A DNA stretch of 64,000 bases from Chitinophagaceae bacterium. Its GTDB lineage: Bacteria; Bacteroidota; Bacteroidia; Chitinophagales; Chitinophagaceae. How positions within the stretch are numbered: position 1 is the stretch's first letter; each line of letters opens with the position of its first letter. A program made the position numbers and the translations under genes. A model generated the notes under the pieces. The model ran no database searches and was not told the origin of the DNA. It saw only the letters and a program-made list of their open reading frames with translations. Below, in pieces: positions 38,570-47,392 of this stretch. Location: the NCBI GenBank assembly GCA_016721085.1, contig JADKJI010000010.1, positions 142,329-206,328 on the forward strand, written 5' to 3'.

Positions 38570-39295
38570 TTAGTCTCTGTTCACATCAATCTTATAGGAG
38601 AATTTATTACCCCGGTAATAGCCCAGGTTATATTCAATGATACGGTTACCGTCGTCAAAAACAGTACGGCGACGCAATAGAAGGGGTTCGCCTTCTTTTG
38701 CCTTGAGTAGTTGTGCAATTAAGCGGTCGCAGCTTACTGCATTCAATTCTTCAGAAGAGCGTTTTACCGCAATACCATATTTCTTTTCAAGAAGTTGATA
38801 CAAAGGTTGGGAGAACGTTTCTTTAGCATCGAAAGCTATCCGTGGATGAAACCAGGATATGAAATAGACAAAGGGTGATTTTCCTGTTCCTAATACCTTT
38901 TCCATTTTCACCACTTTTTTGCCTTTGCGTATTCCCAAAGCATTTGCAATCGTTTCGTCGGCATTCTCTTCGCTGGCACGGAGCATGAGTACTACTAGGG
39001 GTACTCCTTTCTCATTCATTTCTGCTGAAAAGCTCTGCCATTTATTTAAATCGGTGGGAATTGTTTTGGGCGATAACATGGTGCCCACCTTTTTCTTACG
39101 GAGTAACACACCTTCAATAACCAGTTTGTTGATAGCTTGTCGCACGGTATTGCGTGCTACTTTGAATCTGAGTGCAAGGTCCATTTCCTTAGGCAATAGT
39201 TCTCCCTTATCATATTTACCAGAACGTATAAGTTGACGGATCTGGTCTTCGATCTGCCGATGCAGGGGAATAGAGGAACTATGGTCTATCTTCAT
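38570..39295 (-). CDS. GntR-family regulator with UTRA domain
   Basis: About 241 residues. The ATG at 39295 has a good AAAGGAG seven bases upstream, which decides it against the TTG two codons earlier. Residues 5-75 are a GntR winged helix (SIPLHRQIEDQIRQLIRSGK, LALRFKVARNTVRQAINKLV), and residues 90-240 a UTRA effector domain (VFDDGNRIIEYNLGYYRGNK). It heads the mannoside gene set, 77 bases before the ROK-PMI start or 104 before the alternative ATG. Repression relieved by a sugar or sugar phosphate such as mannose-6-phosphate is the likely mode. Confidence 0.9.
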   Translation of the reverse strand: MKIDHSSSIPLHRQIEDQIRQLIRSGKYDKGELLPKEMDLALRFKVARNTVRQAINKLVIEGVLLRKKKVGTMLSPKTIPTDLNKWQSFSAEMNEKGVPLVVLMLRASEENADETIANALGIRKGKKVVKMEKVLGTGKSPFVYFISWFHPRIAFDAKETFSQPLYQLLEKKYGIAVKRSSEELNAVSCDRLIAQLLKAKEGEPLLLRRRTVFDDGNRIIEYNLGYYRGNKFSYKIDVNRD

Positions 39296-39361
39296 TATCA
39301 AACTCCTTTCAAATGGAAAGGTAGGTAGATTTATCTCGTGTATTTTTCTGATTTGTAACTA

Positions 39362-40651
39362 CTATCCAAATGGCTTGTCGATTGCCACGCTTTGTTCTGA
39401 GAAGAATTTAGGTCCGCTTTCCGTAACATATAAGCAGTCTTCCAAGCGTATTCCAAATTCGCCAGGAATGGAAATTGTGGGTTCATTGCTGAAGCACATA
39501 CCTGGAGCAATCTTTGTCTTATTTCCTTTTACGAAATTGGTCCATTCGTGTCCTTCAAGTCCAATACCATGTCCGGTGCGGTGTGGTAAACCGGGTAGTT
39601 TATAATTTTTTCCGAATCCTGCATTTTCAATAACGGCACGAGCAGCAGCATCAACCATTTCACAGGTTACACCTACTTTAATGGCAGCGAAAGCTGCATC
39701 TTGAGCCTTCTTTTCGAGGTTCCAGATATCAATTTGGCGTTGAGAAGGTTTGCCACAAACTATTGTACGTGTAATGTCGGAGGCATAGCCTTCAACACTT
39801 GTTCCACCATCCACTAACACTATATCTCCTTCCTGAATAGTTTGTGGTAGAATTGTACCATGTGGTAATGCAGAAAACTTTCCTACCAAAACCATGGCGC
39901 CGCCAGAGTATCCAAGCTTCCTGAAAGCGGCAGATATATTGGCGCTGAACTCTGCCTGTGGCATGCCGGGACGAATTGTAGAGAAGGCCGCTTTATAGGC
40001 TTCAATAGTTACATCACTGGATTTTTGCATAAGGGCGATTTCTGCCTTGCTTTTATACATACGGCAGCCTGCGGTAATTGGAGTAGCGTCTACTACTTCA
40101 AATCCTGCTGCCGCTTTGCGAACGCCGTCAGCTATAAAAAAGCGAACTCTCTCTTCAATGCCTATGCGCTTAAACTTTGCACCACGGTCTTTAACTATCC
40201 CAACTATTGTGGCATAGGGGCTTTCGTGTTCTTCCCAGCAGCGTACTTCATCACCAAAGGCAACAGGTATCAATTCGCGGGCGCGGTCTTCTTCAAATTT
40301 CGGACATACATAAGCAACTGCTCCTTTGGCTGGGATCACCAATCCGAAAGTGCGTTCGCTTTGTCCCCAGCGCATGCCAGTAAAATAGAAGCTGCTGGTA
40401 GTACCTTCCATGAATATGGCGTCGATTTTTTCCTGTGCCATCAGTTGTTGCGCACGTGCAATACGTTGTTTTCTTTCTTCAACAGAAATTGGAACTACTC
40501 CACCTTCCAACGGTTTCAATTCACGGATGATGCGGGGCAATCCTTCTTCTTCAGTTTCTATTTTATTACGGCCGAATAGGTTTCCGGCCATTGTAAGGGC
40601 GCCGGATGTAAGCGCAGCCATTCCGATGAATTTTCTTCTGTTGTGAAGCAT
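39362..40651 (-). CDS. M24 family metallopeptidase (Xaa-Pro aminopeptidase-like), Tat signal
   Basis: A 429-residue protein with a Tat-type signal (NRRKFIGMAALTSGALTM). The creatinase-type N-domain is followed by the pita-bread catalytic domain. The five metal ligands are visible in order: two Asp in VLVDGGTSVEGYASDITRT, His in HRTGHGIGLEGHE, and two Glu in CFSNEPTISIPG and GIRLEDCLYV. It should cleave X-Pro peptides in the periplasm. It is monocistronic, with no clear link to the upstream or downstream genes. Confidence 0.9.
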   Translation of the reverse strand: MLHNRRKFIGMAALTSGALTMAGNLFGRNKIETEEEGLPRIIRELKPLEGGVVPISVEERKQRIARAQQLMAQEKIDAIFMEGTTSSFYFTGMRWGQSERTFGLVIPAKGAVAYVCPKFEEDRARELIPVAFGDEVRCWEEHESPYATIVGIVKDRGAKFKRIGIEERVRFFIADGVRKAAAGFEVVDATPITAGCRMYKSKAEIALMQKSSDVTIEAYKAAFSTIRPGMPQAEFSANISAAFRKLGYSGGAMVLVGKFSALPHGTILPQTIQEGDIVLVDGGTSVEGYASDITRTIVCGKPSQRQIDIWNLEKKAQDAAFAAIKVGVTCEMVDAAARAVIENAGFGKNYKLPGLPHRTGHGIGLEGHEWTNFVKGNKTKIAPGMCFSNEPTISIPGEFGIRLEDCLYVTESGPKFFSEQSVAIDKPFG

Positions 40652-40864
40652 GTGTGGGAGTTTAGGGTTTTAAAGATAGGGAGTTTTGGGGTTGTGTTTT
40701 ACACAAGATGACATCCCGGTAAAAAACAACTTGCCTCTAATTGATTTATGCCAAAAAATGCAAGTACTTGACTAGGTATAATTTAAGTATGAAATGTGAA
40801 GGATGGGGTTGTGGGGTACAAATTTTTTGAGGTTGTACTTTACACAATATCGAAAAGAATAAAC

Positions 40865-42405
40865 CTACTTTTTGTTGTTCCACAATATAACCGCTTGCGG
40901 AAACGATTCAACCCCTTTAAAAAGCAGCTTTGTAAGCTCGTTCATGGTGTGAATATAAGAGCCGATGATAATGTCCGGTTGTCCGTCTTTATTGATATCG
41001 GCCACTTCCATAGTGAGCCATTTGCCCGAACCGGCATCTTTTGTTGTGGATGCAGTAAAGCTGAGATTGCCTTTATTTTCGAGATATACAAAACCCTTTT
41101 CAGGTTTATCATAATCCTCATAGAAAGATATGGCAGCTATATCAAGGTCCCCATCATTATCGAAATCCCTTGCCATGGCTTTGCTGGCGCCGTAATAGGG
41201 ATAGAAATAGCTTTCCTTGAAATTATTATTTCCATCATTCAGGTAGATTCGAATGCCATGATAGAATTTACTGACGGGAGAGATATCCCAATTATCTCCA
41301 TTAGTCATTAGGATATCTGGGAAGCCATCATTATTGAAATCATCCAATTCGTAATAACTAACGCCATAAACAGGGGGTAGTTGAATCAGGTTTTTATCTT
41401 TAAATACACCATTGCCCTGATTTTCGAAGAGCCATATTCCTTCTCTTCCTTGTGCCAGCATAGCCACTACATCGGGTTTTCCATCGCGGTTCATATCCAC
41501 GATATCGATTTTTCTGGAGCCAGGCTGATTGCGAAGCACGTGCTCCTTTTTTCGATTGCTGCCATCATACCAACTTAGTTTTCCGGTATGGTTTCCGAAT
41601 TCTCCCAATACTAAATCTTCTTTTCCATCTCCATTAAGATCGCCATGTGCAAATTGAACAGGACGAGCTAAATTGATAAAATCGTTTGCGGGATTATTGG
41701 TAGAAGGAACGGAATCCAATACCATTATACGGCCCTTCTTTTTTCGGAAGGAGTGATACTTCCAATACAGAGTACTTGAACGGGACCGTCTTTAGGGAAG
41801 TCAACATCAACTGGTGCGCTTTCTACTTGCCAGTAGGAGGCGAATTGAAGATCTGGTTGCAAAACTGAGACTTCATTTGAAGCGTCACCAATATATAGAT
41901 GTGAGCGAAGGCTATCGTATTTAAGCAGTGTGGTTTTAGGCGCTTGTTTTTCTCCAATGAAAATAGTTTCCCCTTTAAACCGTGAGAGATTGTTTTTAGC
42001 GATAGGATGATCATCTTGGGGCAATGGGTTGTTGGGAGCTTTTTGCAGGTAATACTCAACAATCTTATTCCAATTTTCTTCTGATAAAAGAGGAGTGGTT
42101 GGGAAGACTTTCAATTCCCGAACCAATACGGCCTCATCTTCTTCCATATCAGCAAATGGATCGGCGTTGCCTTTTCTGATACCTAAACGCCAACCCATAT
42201 TGGGCAGTACTTTTTCTTTCCAGGTGCTTTTATCAAGAAGACTTGGTTCAGGAAACACATGGCAATTCGTGCAATATTGTTTGGCTAAAGCTTCGCCTGT
42301 TGCTGGCAAGCGCAATTCATTGGAAGGTGGAAACAAAGAGAATCCGGTTGTAAGCAGTACGAATAGTGCTATAACCAGGGTTCTTAAAATGTGTCGTTGT
42401 TTCAT
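40865..42405 (-). CDS. Exported c-type cytochrome fused to VCBS/FG-GAP repeats, one frameshift
   Basis: About 513 residues. The N-terminal part (41725-42405) has a signal peptide and a single haem c site, AKQYCTNCHVFPEP. The C-terminal part (40865-41725) has several calcium-binding-like FG-GAP repeats of the type GDLNGDGKEDLVLG, VDMNRDGKPDVV, DDFNNDGFPDIL, RDFDNDGDLDIA and ADINKDGQPDII. The frames meet at AGAAGGGCCGTATAATGG near 41735, one base off. The C-terminus probably forms a propeller. The cytochrome-propeller pairing fits an extracytoplasmic dehydrogenase or carbohydrate-associated electron-transfer protein; the substrate is unknown. Confidence 0.85.
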
Positions 42406-42464
42406 TCGAATCGCTTCCTATAAATAACCAGAATTGCTTATTGATAGCGGACTTTTGCTACTTA

Positions 42465-42804
42465 TTAGAAGGGAGGTTCTTCATCAAAATGAGCATCATG
42501 GAATGAGTCTATTGGTGGTGCATCAGTAGGACCATCACCGCTGGCTGACTCAATTTTCCAAGCTTTCACATCGGTATACCAGCGATTGTTGTATTCGCGG
42601 CTTTCAACGTCGAAGTCAATTTTGAGTTGATTACCAACTTTAAGAAGACTTTCGTTTATTTTATCTCCCCAGATAGAAATGCATATTTTTTTTGGGGTAG
42701 GTAGCTTCTGTTTCTACAATAATGTCTTGCTTCTTCCAGGCGCCGTTTTTGCCGGTACCTGTTTGTAAGGGTAATAATTGAATCAGTTTGGCGGTCAGTT
42801 GCAT
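42465..42804 (-). CDS. DUF3127 family protein, homopolymer frameshift
   Basis: No single long frame exists here, but reading from ATG 42804 gives MQLTAKLIQLLPLQTGTGKN, then WKKQDIIVETEATYPKK. A run of eight A then throws it out of frame. With seven A it continues ISIWGDKINESLLKVGNQLK to a YTDVKAWKIE block and a stop at 42465, making 112 residues. The sequence matches DUF3127, an OB-fold-like protein of Bacteroidota that resembles single-strand-binding proteins, with a characteristic Gly/Asp/Pro-rich tail. Confidence 0.8.
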
Positions 42805-42861
42805 AAAAAGTGGTAGTAAGTGAGAGGGTGAAAGTAAGAAAAGAAGTAATAAGTTGTACGT

Positions 42862-43160
42862 TTTAAGTTAGAACCCTGTTTGTAAAAGTTCAGCCAAGTA
42901 CTTTCCGTTTTTCCGTTTTCCCGGCAAGTGTATTTAATCCCAGTTTAACAGCCGAACATATAGGGACATAGAACAAAACTATACATTGGGTACTGCTAGT
43001 TGAAGAAGGAGATAGAATGTATGGTTCGGGAGGATTTGGTTGTAAAAGATGGTGAAAAACCTCCAGGATGACATCTCCCGGGATGTCATCCTGGAGGTTG
43101 ACTTCTCAAAGTTTATACCCCTTCCCGTTTTTCCGCTTTCCCGGCAACTGTATTTATTCA
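42862..43160. repeat. Mosaic intergenic repeat region with 18-bp palindrome
   Basis: The 447-base gap upstream of rluF carries several units found elsewhere. These are taagttagaaccctgtttgt (also inverted near 47341), ccgttttcccggcaagtgta, taacagccgaacatataggg, and a perfect palindrome with arms 43058-43075 and 43082-43099 (aacctccaggatgacatc). No gene is seen. Confidence 0.8.
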
Positions 43161-43251
43161 AACCGTATCCAGCTGCTTAATTCCCACATCTTCACATCTT
43201 CACACTTCCACATTAGTTCTCTCCGCTATCTTTACACCCTACAACAGTATC

Positions 43252-43983
43252 ATGGGCGACAACAAATCAGAAGAGGGCATACAAATCAATAAATACATCA
43301 GCAATAGTGGGTTCTGCTCCAGAAGGGAAGCCGAAAAGCTGATTGAGCAGGCAAGGGTAACCATCAACGACGAATTGGTGGAACTGACAGCAAGGGTTTA
43401 CCCGGGTGATATGGTTGCGATTGATGGAGAGAAAATCAAGAACAAACAAAGAGCCATCTATATAGCGTTTAATAAACCTGTCGGGGTTACTTCAACCACC
43501 GATATGAAGGATAAGACCAATATCATAAGTTTTATCAATCATCCTAAACGGATTTTTCCTGTAGGAAGATTGGATAAGGATTCTGAAGGATTGATTCTTC
43601 TTACAAATGATGGTGATATTGTTAACAGAATTTTGCGTGCCGGAAATAACAACGAGAAAGAATATATAGTTACGGTTGATCAGGAGTTGAGTGGCGAAGC
43701 TATACGAGAAATGTCGCAGGGAGTTAGCATCTTAGGTACCAGAACTAAGCCATGTTATATTCGTCAGGAAGCTGGCAGGCGGTTTCGTATTATACTAAAG
43801 CAAGGCTTAAATAGGCAGATCCGTAGAATGTGTTCTCATTTCGGATACAAGGTAAAAACGCTTAGGCGTATCCGAATCATGCATATAGAACTTGGGAATC
43901 TGGGATTGGGTAAATGGCGGTATTTGACACCTGCTGAAGTGACGCAGTTGGAGAAGGCGTTGGAAGAATCAAGTAATGGCTAA
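43252..43983 (+). CDS. rluF: 23S rRNA pseudouridine(2604) synthase-like (RluF)
   Basis: A 243-residue RsuA/RluB/E/F-type pseudouridine synthase. The N-terminal S4 domain (INKYISNSGFCSRREAEKLI) binds RNA; the catalytic Asp108 lies in VGRLDKDSEGLILLTNDGD. The tail (GLNRQIRRMCSHFGYKVKTL, then RRIRIMHIELGNL) matches RluF better than RsuA or RluB. It would modify U2604 of 23S rRNA in the cytoplasm. Transcribed alone, away from the repeat region. Confidence 0.88.
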   Translation: MGDNKSEEGIQINKYISNSGFCSRREAEKLIEQARVTINDELVELTARVYPGDMVAIDGEKIKNKQRAIYIAFNKPVGVTSTTDMKDKTNIISFINHPKRIFPVGRLDKDSEGLILLTNDGDIVNRILRAGNNNEKEYIVTVDQELSGEAIREMSQGVSILGTRTKPCYIRQEAGRRFRIILKQGLNRQIRRMCSHFGYKVKTLRRIRIMHIELGNLGLGKWRYLTPAEVTQLEKALEESSNG

Positions 43984-44017
43984 AAGCGAAGGGCTTAAGG
44001 CTCAATGCTGAATACAA

Positions 44018-44077
44018 TAACCGCAGAGACGCGGAGGCGCAGAGGAATACCCTGCGTCATTGCGTCTCCGCGGTTAT
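44018..44077. repeat. Imperfect inverted repeat, family A
   Basis: Arms taaccgcagagacgcggaggcg and tgcgtctccgcggtta surround aggaataccct. The arm is a variant of the 7495 element. It lies between rluF and YceI. Confidence 0.7.
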
Positions 44078-44140
44078 TTATTTTGAATTCAAGAGTAATT
44101 CGGGTGTTACACCTCAACTTCTGGAACCTCTTGAACCTTT

Positions 44141-44665
44141 TTACGCTTGCTTTACAAGTTGCACTTGTATATGCAATTTCACTTCTTCACTAACTACTAT
44201 TCCACCTGCTTCAGTAACCGCATTCCAGGTTAAACCGAAATCTGAACGATGGATTTTTCCATTGATTTCGAAACCAGCCTTGAATTGACCATAAGGATCA
44301 GTCATAACACCACCTAATTCTGCATCGAGAGTGATAGATTTTGTAACACCCTTGATGGTAAGGTCACCAGTCAATTTGTAGTCATCGCCATCTTTTGTAA
44401 GACTGGTAGATTTGAAGGTCAGCAAGGGGAATTTTTCTGAATCGAAGAATTCGCCGCTTTTCAAGTGACCATCGCGTTGTTCGCTGTTGGTATCGATGCT
44501 GCTTGTTTCAGCTTCGAAGTTGATAACTGCATCCGTAAAATCTTCTTTACTGGCAGTCATTGATCCGCTGAATTTTTGGAAATGACCAGTTACGTTTGTG
44601 ATCATCAGGTGTTTTACCTTGAATGTGATTTCGCTGTGTGAAGCGTCGATAATGTAAGTTGCCAT
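44141..44665 (-). CDS. YceI family polyisoprenoid-binding-like protein
   Basis: A 174-residue lipocalin-like protein with no signal peptide. It has the family layout: YIIDASHSEITFKVKHLMIT at the start, FSGSMTASKEDFTDAVINFE, DGHLKSGEFFDSEKFPLLTF, GDLTIKGVTKSITLDAELGG and a FGLTWNAVTEAGGIVVSEEV end. YceI relatives bind isoprenoid or fatty-acid chains. It lies in the same orientation as the pirin and MarR genes, 34 bases after pirin, so the three probably form one stress-response unit. Confidence 0.9.
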   Translation of the reverse strand: MATYIIDASHSEITFKVKHLMITNVTGHFQKFSGSMTASKEDFTDAVINFEAETSSIDTNSEQRDGHLKSGEFFDSEKFPLLTFKSTSLTKDGDDYKLTGDLTIKGVTKSITLDAELGGVMTDPYGQFKAGFEINGKIHRSDFGLTWNAVTEAGGIVVSEEVKLHIQVQLVKQA

Positions 44666-44699
44666 GGTTTGCTTGTTTTATTTATTTTGAAATGAATGG

Positions 44700-45413
44700 T
44701 TACGATAATAGCATTGGGATGTCTATCAATAATACTTCTGATTCGGTTGTGCTCTTTATCTTAAAATCACTGGTTTCCCAAACACCTAGTGCATCCCTTT
44801 CGTTCAGTAATTGGTCGCCTATTTCTACACTTCCTTTTATTACGAAAACATAAACGCCATTTCCAGACTTCTTTATAGTATAGGAAGATTCGAAATCCTT
44901 ACTCATATTTGTCAGTGAGAACCAAGCGTCCTGATTGATGAAATTGGCAGTAGCATCATCTGGAGCTACAACGGTTTGGAATTTATTCTGACGATCAGCT
45001 GCAAGAAATGTCTTCTGTTCATAACGGGGAGTGATATTGCGGAGTTTTGGGAACACCCATATCTGCAAAAATTTCACTGGCTTATCGGTGTTTGCATTGA
45101 ATTCGCTGTGAGCAATCCCAGAACCAGCGCTCATGATCTGTACATCGTTATGACGGATGATCTCATCGCGTCCCGTCGAGTCCTGATGATGCAGATCACC
45201 ATATAATGGAATACTAACAATCTCCATATTATCGTGCGGATGTTTTCCGAAGCCCATGCCTGGGTCTACGGTATCATCATTGAGTACACGTAAAGCACCA
45301 AAATGCACTTTAGCTGGATCATGATAGTGACCGAAACTGAAGCTATGGTAGCTATTCAGCCAGTCGAATTGTGCGTGTCCGCGTTTTGAAGCGGCGTGGA
45401 ATAAGGTTTTCAT
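44700..45413 (-). CDS. Pirin family protein (YhaK-like bicupin)
   Basis: A 237-residue bicupin. The metal-binding first cupin shows FGKHPHDNMEIVSIPLYGDL and HQDSTGRDEIIRHNDVQIMS, with the following SGIAHSEFNAN completing the site; the second cupin is degenerate. A strong AAAAGGAG lies six bases before the ATG. Pirins can have quercetinase activity or act as redox sensors. The MarR gene immediately upstream is the likely regulator. Confidence 0.92.
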   Translation of the reverse strand: MKTLFHAASKRGHAQFDWLNSYHSFSFGHYHDPAKVHFGALRVLNDDTVDPGMGFGKHPHDNMEIVSIPLYGDLHHQDSTGRDEIIRHNDVQIMSAGSGIAHSEFNANTDKPVKFLQIWVFPKLRNITPRYEQKTFLAADRQNKFQTVVAPDDATANFINQDAWFSLTNMSKDFESSYTIKKSGNGVYVFVIKGSVEIGDQLLNERDALGVWETSDFKIKSTTESEVLLIDIPMLLS

Positions 45414-45463
45414 TATTCTCTCCTTTTAATTGAGTGTATGTACACTTATTTTAACAAAAAAAA

Positions 45464-45922
45464 TCAAACTTCGTTCAGCCGGAACTTTTCCAAAAGGTCG
45501 TTCAATACCCCGGCTTCGTTGTTTTCCATTGGCAATACGGCATCGAAAATAGTATTGATCTTAGCGGTGCTTGCTTCCAAAACTCCGATTCCGGATTTTG
45601 TAAGTCCAATGAGTGTCTCGCGTTTATCAGCTGGAGATACTGTTCTAGTAACCAGTTTTTTGTTTTCCAGACGATCAATAATACGAGGGACATTCGAACT
45701 TTTTTCGATCAACCTTGAGGCGATATCTTTTACACAAAGGGGTTCAGGATTTTTGCCTTTCAGGATACGGAGTACATTATATTGTTCATGGGTTAGGCCA
45801 TATTCCTTCAGCTCCTTGCTCATAATTGTTTTCAGCCACCAGGCCGTATAAAGGATGTTCAGTCCGGCCTTCTGCTTATTGTTCACAAATGAGGTGCTTT
45901 TTATGGCTTGTTCGAGTTTCAC
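45464..45922 (-). CDS. MarR-family transcriptional regulator
   Basis: A 152-residue winged-helix regulator: LKEYGLTHEQYNVLRILKG, CVKDIASRLIEKSSNVPRII in the recognition helix, and NKKLVTRTVSPADKRETLIG in the wing, followed by a C-terminal dimerisation helix. It lies 50 bases upstream of and co-directional with the pirin gene, and pirin-YceI-MarR neighbourhoods are common, so autoregulation plus control of both neighbours is likely. Ligand unknown. Confidence 0.9.
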   Translation of the reverse strand: MKLEQAIKSTSFVNNKQKAGLNILYTAWWLKTIMSKELKEYGLTHEQYNVLRILKGKNPEPLCVKDIASRLIEKSSNVPRIIDRLENKKLVTRTVSPADKRETLIGLTKSGIGVLEASTAKINTIFDAVLPMENNEAGVLNDLLEKFRLNEV

Positions 45923-45989
45923 AGTACAAATGTATGTACATACATCTATTTTTCCAAATTTTATTTTTGGGGGTCGCTGTGCTAAGAAT

Positions 45990-46300
45990 ACAGGAGCCGG
46001 GAAAGCGGAAAAACGGGAAGGGGTATAAACTTCGAGAAGTCAACCGGCAAGAAGTCAACCTGCGGGATGACATCCCGGGAGATGTCATCCCGCAGGTTTT
46101 TCACCATCTTTTACAACCATTTTTTATTGAACCTATGTTCCTATGTGCCTATGTGTTTTGCTGTTTAACTGAGATTTTTGTGATTAGCTGGGATGGAATA
46201 CAGTTGCCGGGAAAGCGGAAAACGGGAAGGGAATTCGGGGGAGAGGACCGGTTGAATTCTTACAAACAGGGTTCCCACTTAAAACGTATAACTTACTCCT
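45990..46300. repeat. Mosaic intergenic repeat region with 18-bp palindrome
   Basis: The 385-base gap holds gccgggaaagcggaaaaacg (twice), a perfect palindrome with arms 46057-46074 and 46081-46098 (aacctgcgggatgacatc, loop ccggga), the spaced block cctatgttcctatgtgccta, and acaaacagggttcccactta. The units are the same as at 42862-43160, in the opposite order. No gene is seen. Confidence 0.8.
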
Positions 46301-46307
46301 ACCGTCA

Positions 46308-46863
46308 TCAATTCAAAACCGTATAAGTCAGATTCGTGAACTTACCCGCTGTAATAGTTTGAGTAACAGCACCCGTTCCAAGATCCTTCATTGTCACTTC
46401 AAAAGTACCGGAAATGGTTTTGCTGCTTTCGTTACAAGAAGTTACGACCATGGTTCCATTTGAAGCTGAAAGCAAAAGTTCCCAAACTCCATTTACCTTT
46501 TTTTGAAGTGTAATAAACCCGTCTTCACTGTCTTCACTTTCATCAAGCACAGTTCCTGGATTGTCTTCGTTAAACTGTCGGATATTATATGATTTTACAC
46601 TCATAGCATTTCCAGAAGAAGTTGATTCTCCAAGTGTTACAATTAGCATTGTATTGCCATCGGACGAGATACCTGAAAAATCGAGTCTTTTTTCGCTGGT
46701 TGGTACAGATCTTAATAAATGAGATGTCTGTACAGTAAAACTCATTTTTTGTACCATTCAATGTTGCCTCAAAAGTATTACTGCTTCCGCCAGACGAAGA
46801 GTCTTTTTTGCAAGAGATAAGTAGCATAGGAATTGCTAATAGAAGTAAGATCCAATTTTTCAT
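46308..46863 (-). CDS. Lipoprotein, DUF6252-like, homopolymer frameshift
   Basis: About 184 residues. The ATG at 46863 opens a lipoprotein signal (LLLLAIPMLLISCKKDSSSG, Cys18). Near 46748 a run of six A shifts the frame; the second frame (46308-46757) carries the rest of the beta-rich domain, including KRLDFSGISSDGNTMLIVTL and a YNIRQFNEDNPGTVLDESED block. The architecture (Ser/Gly linker, then a 130-residue beta domain ending in TITAGKFTNLTYT) fits DUF6252-type Bacteroidota lipoproteins; no function is known. Confidence 0.7.
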
Positions 46864-47392
46864 GATTAGTAGTATGTATTAGGAAAAGTTTGTTTATAAA
46901 CGTTAGTAAAGGTATAACTATTTTCAATATGCGTATCATACCTTAATATGATTTCACGCAAAGACGCATTGAAATACTATTTGTAATGTATACCCATGAT
47001 AGCAACTTTAGGCGCAAAGGGTCGCTACACAACGAATACAATGACCTCGGGAGGCCTATTTATACTCAATCTCCTTATAAACTGGACTTCTCTATGTGAA
47101 CCTATGTTCTATATCACTATGTGGTATGTATTCCTTTAACACAGAGGAAAATAGGTATATAGTCTTGTTCTGAAACCCCTAGTGTATTATATGTTACTAT
47201 GTGCCTATGTGTTCGGCTGTTAAACTGGGATTATTATGATTTTTTGGATCAGCTGAGATTTAATACAGGTGCCGGAAAAGCGGAAAAACGGGTAGAGTAT
47301 TTTTGAAAGTTACGGGTTTTCAGTAGTTGGTTGAGCGTATACAAACAGGGTTCTAACTTAATACGTACCACGTAAAACGTACTACTTATAAC
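46864..47392. repeat. 529-base intergenic mosaic of dispersed repeats
   Basis: Includes a cgcaaagacgc/ggcgcaaag block (46956-47020), two copies of the cctatgt block (near 47100 and 47200), ctgttaaactgggatta, ccggaaaagcggaaaaacgg and acaaacagggttctaactta (47341). All recur at 42.9, 46.1 or 49.4 kb. No gene or RNA is seen. Confidence 0.7.

Noticed and set aside
42862..47392. Spaced seven-base repeats (cctatgtNcctatgt) considered as a CRISPR-like array
   Set aside because: The unit is only seven bases, with no unique spacers of constant length and no cas genes. It fits a dispersed intergenic repeat.
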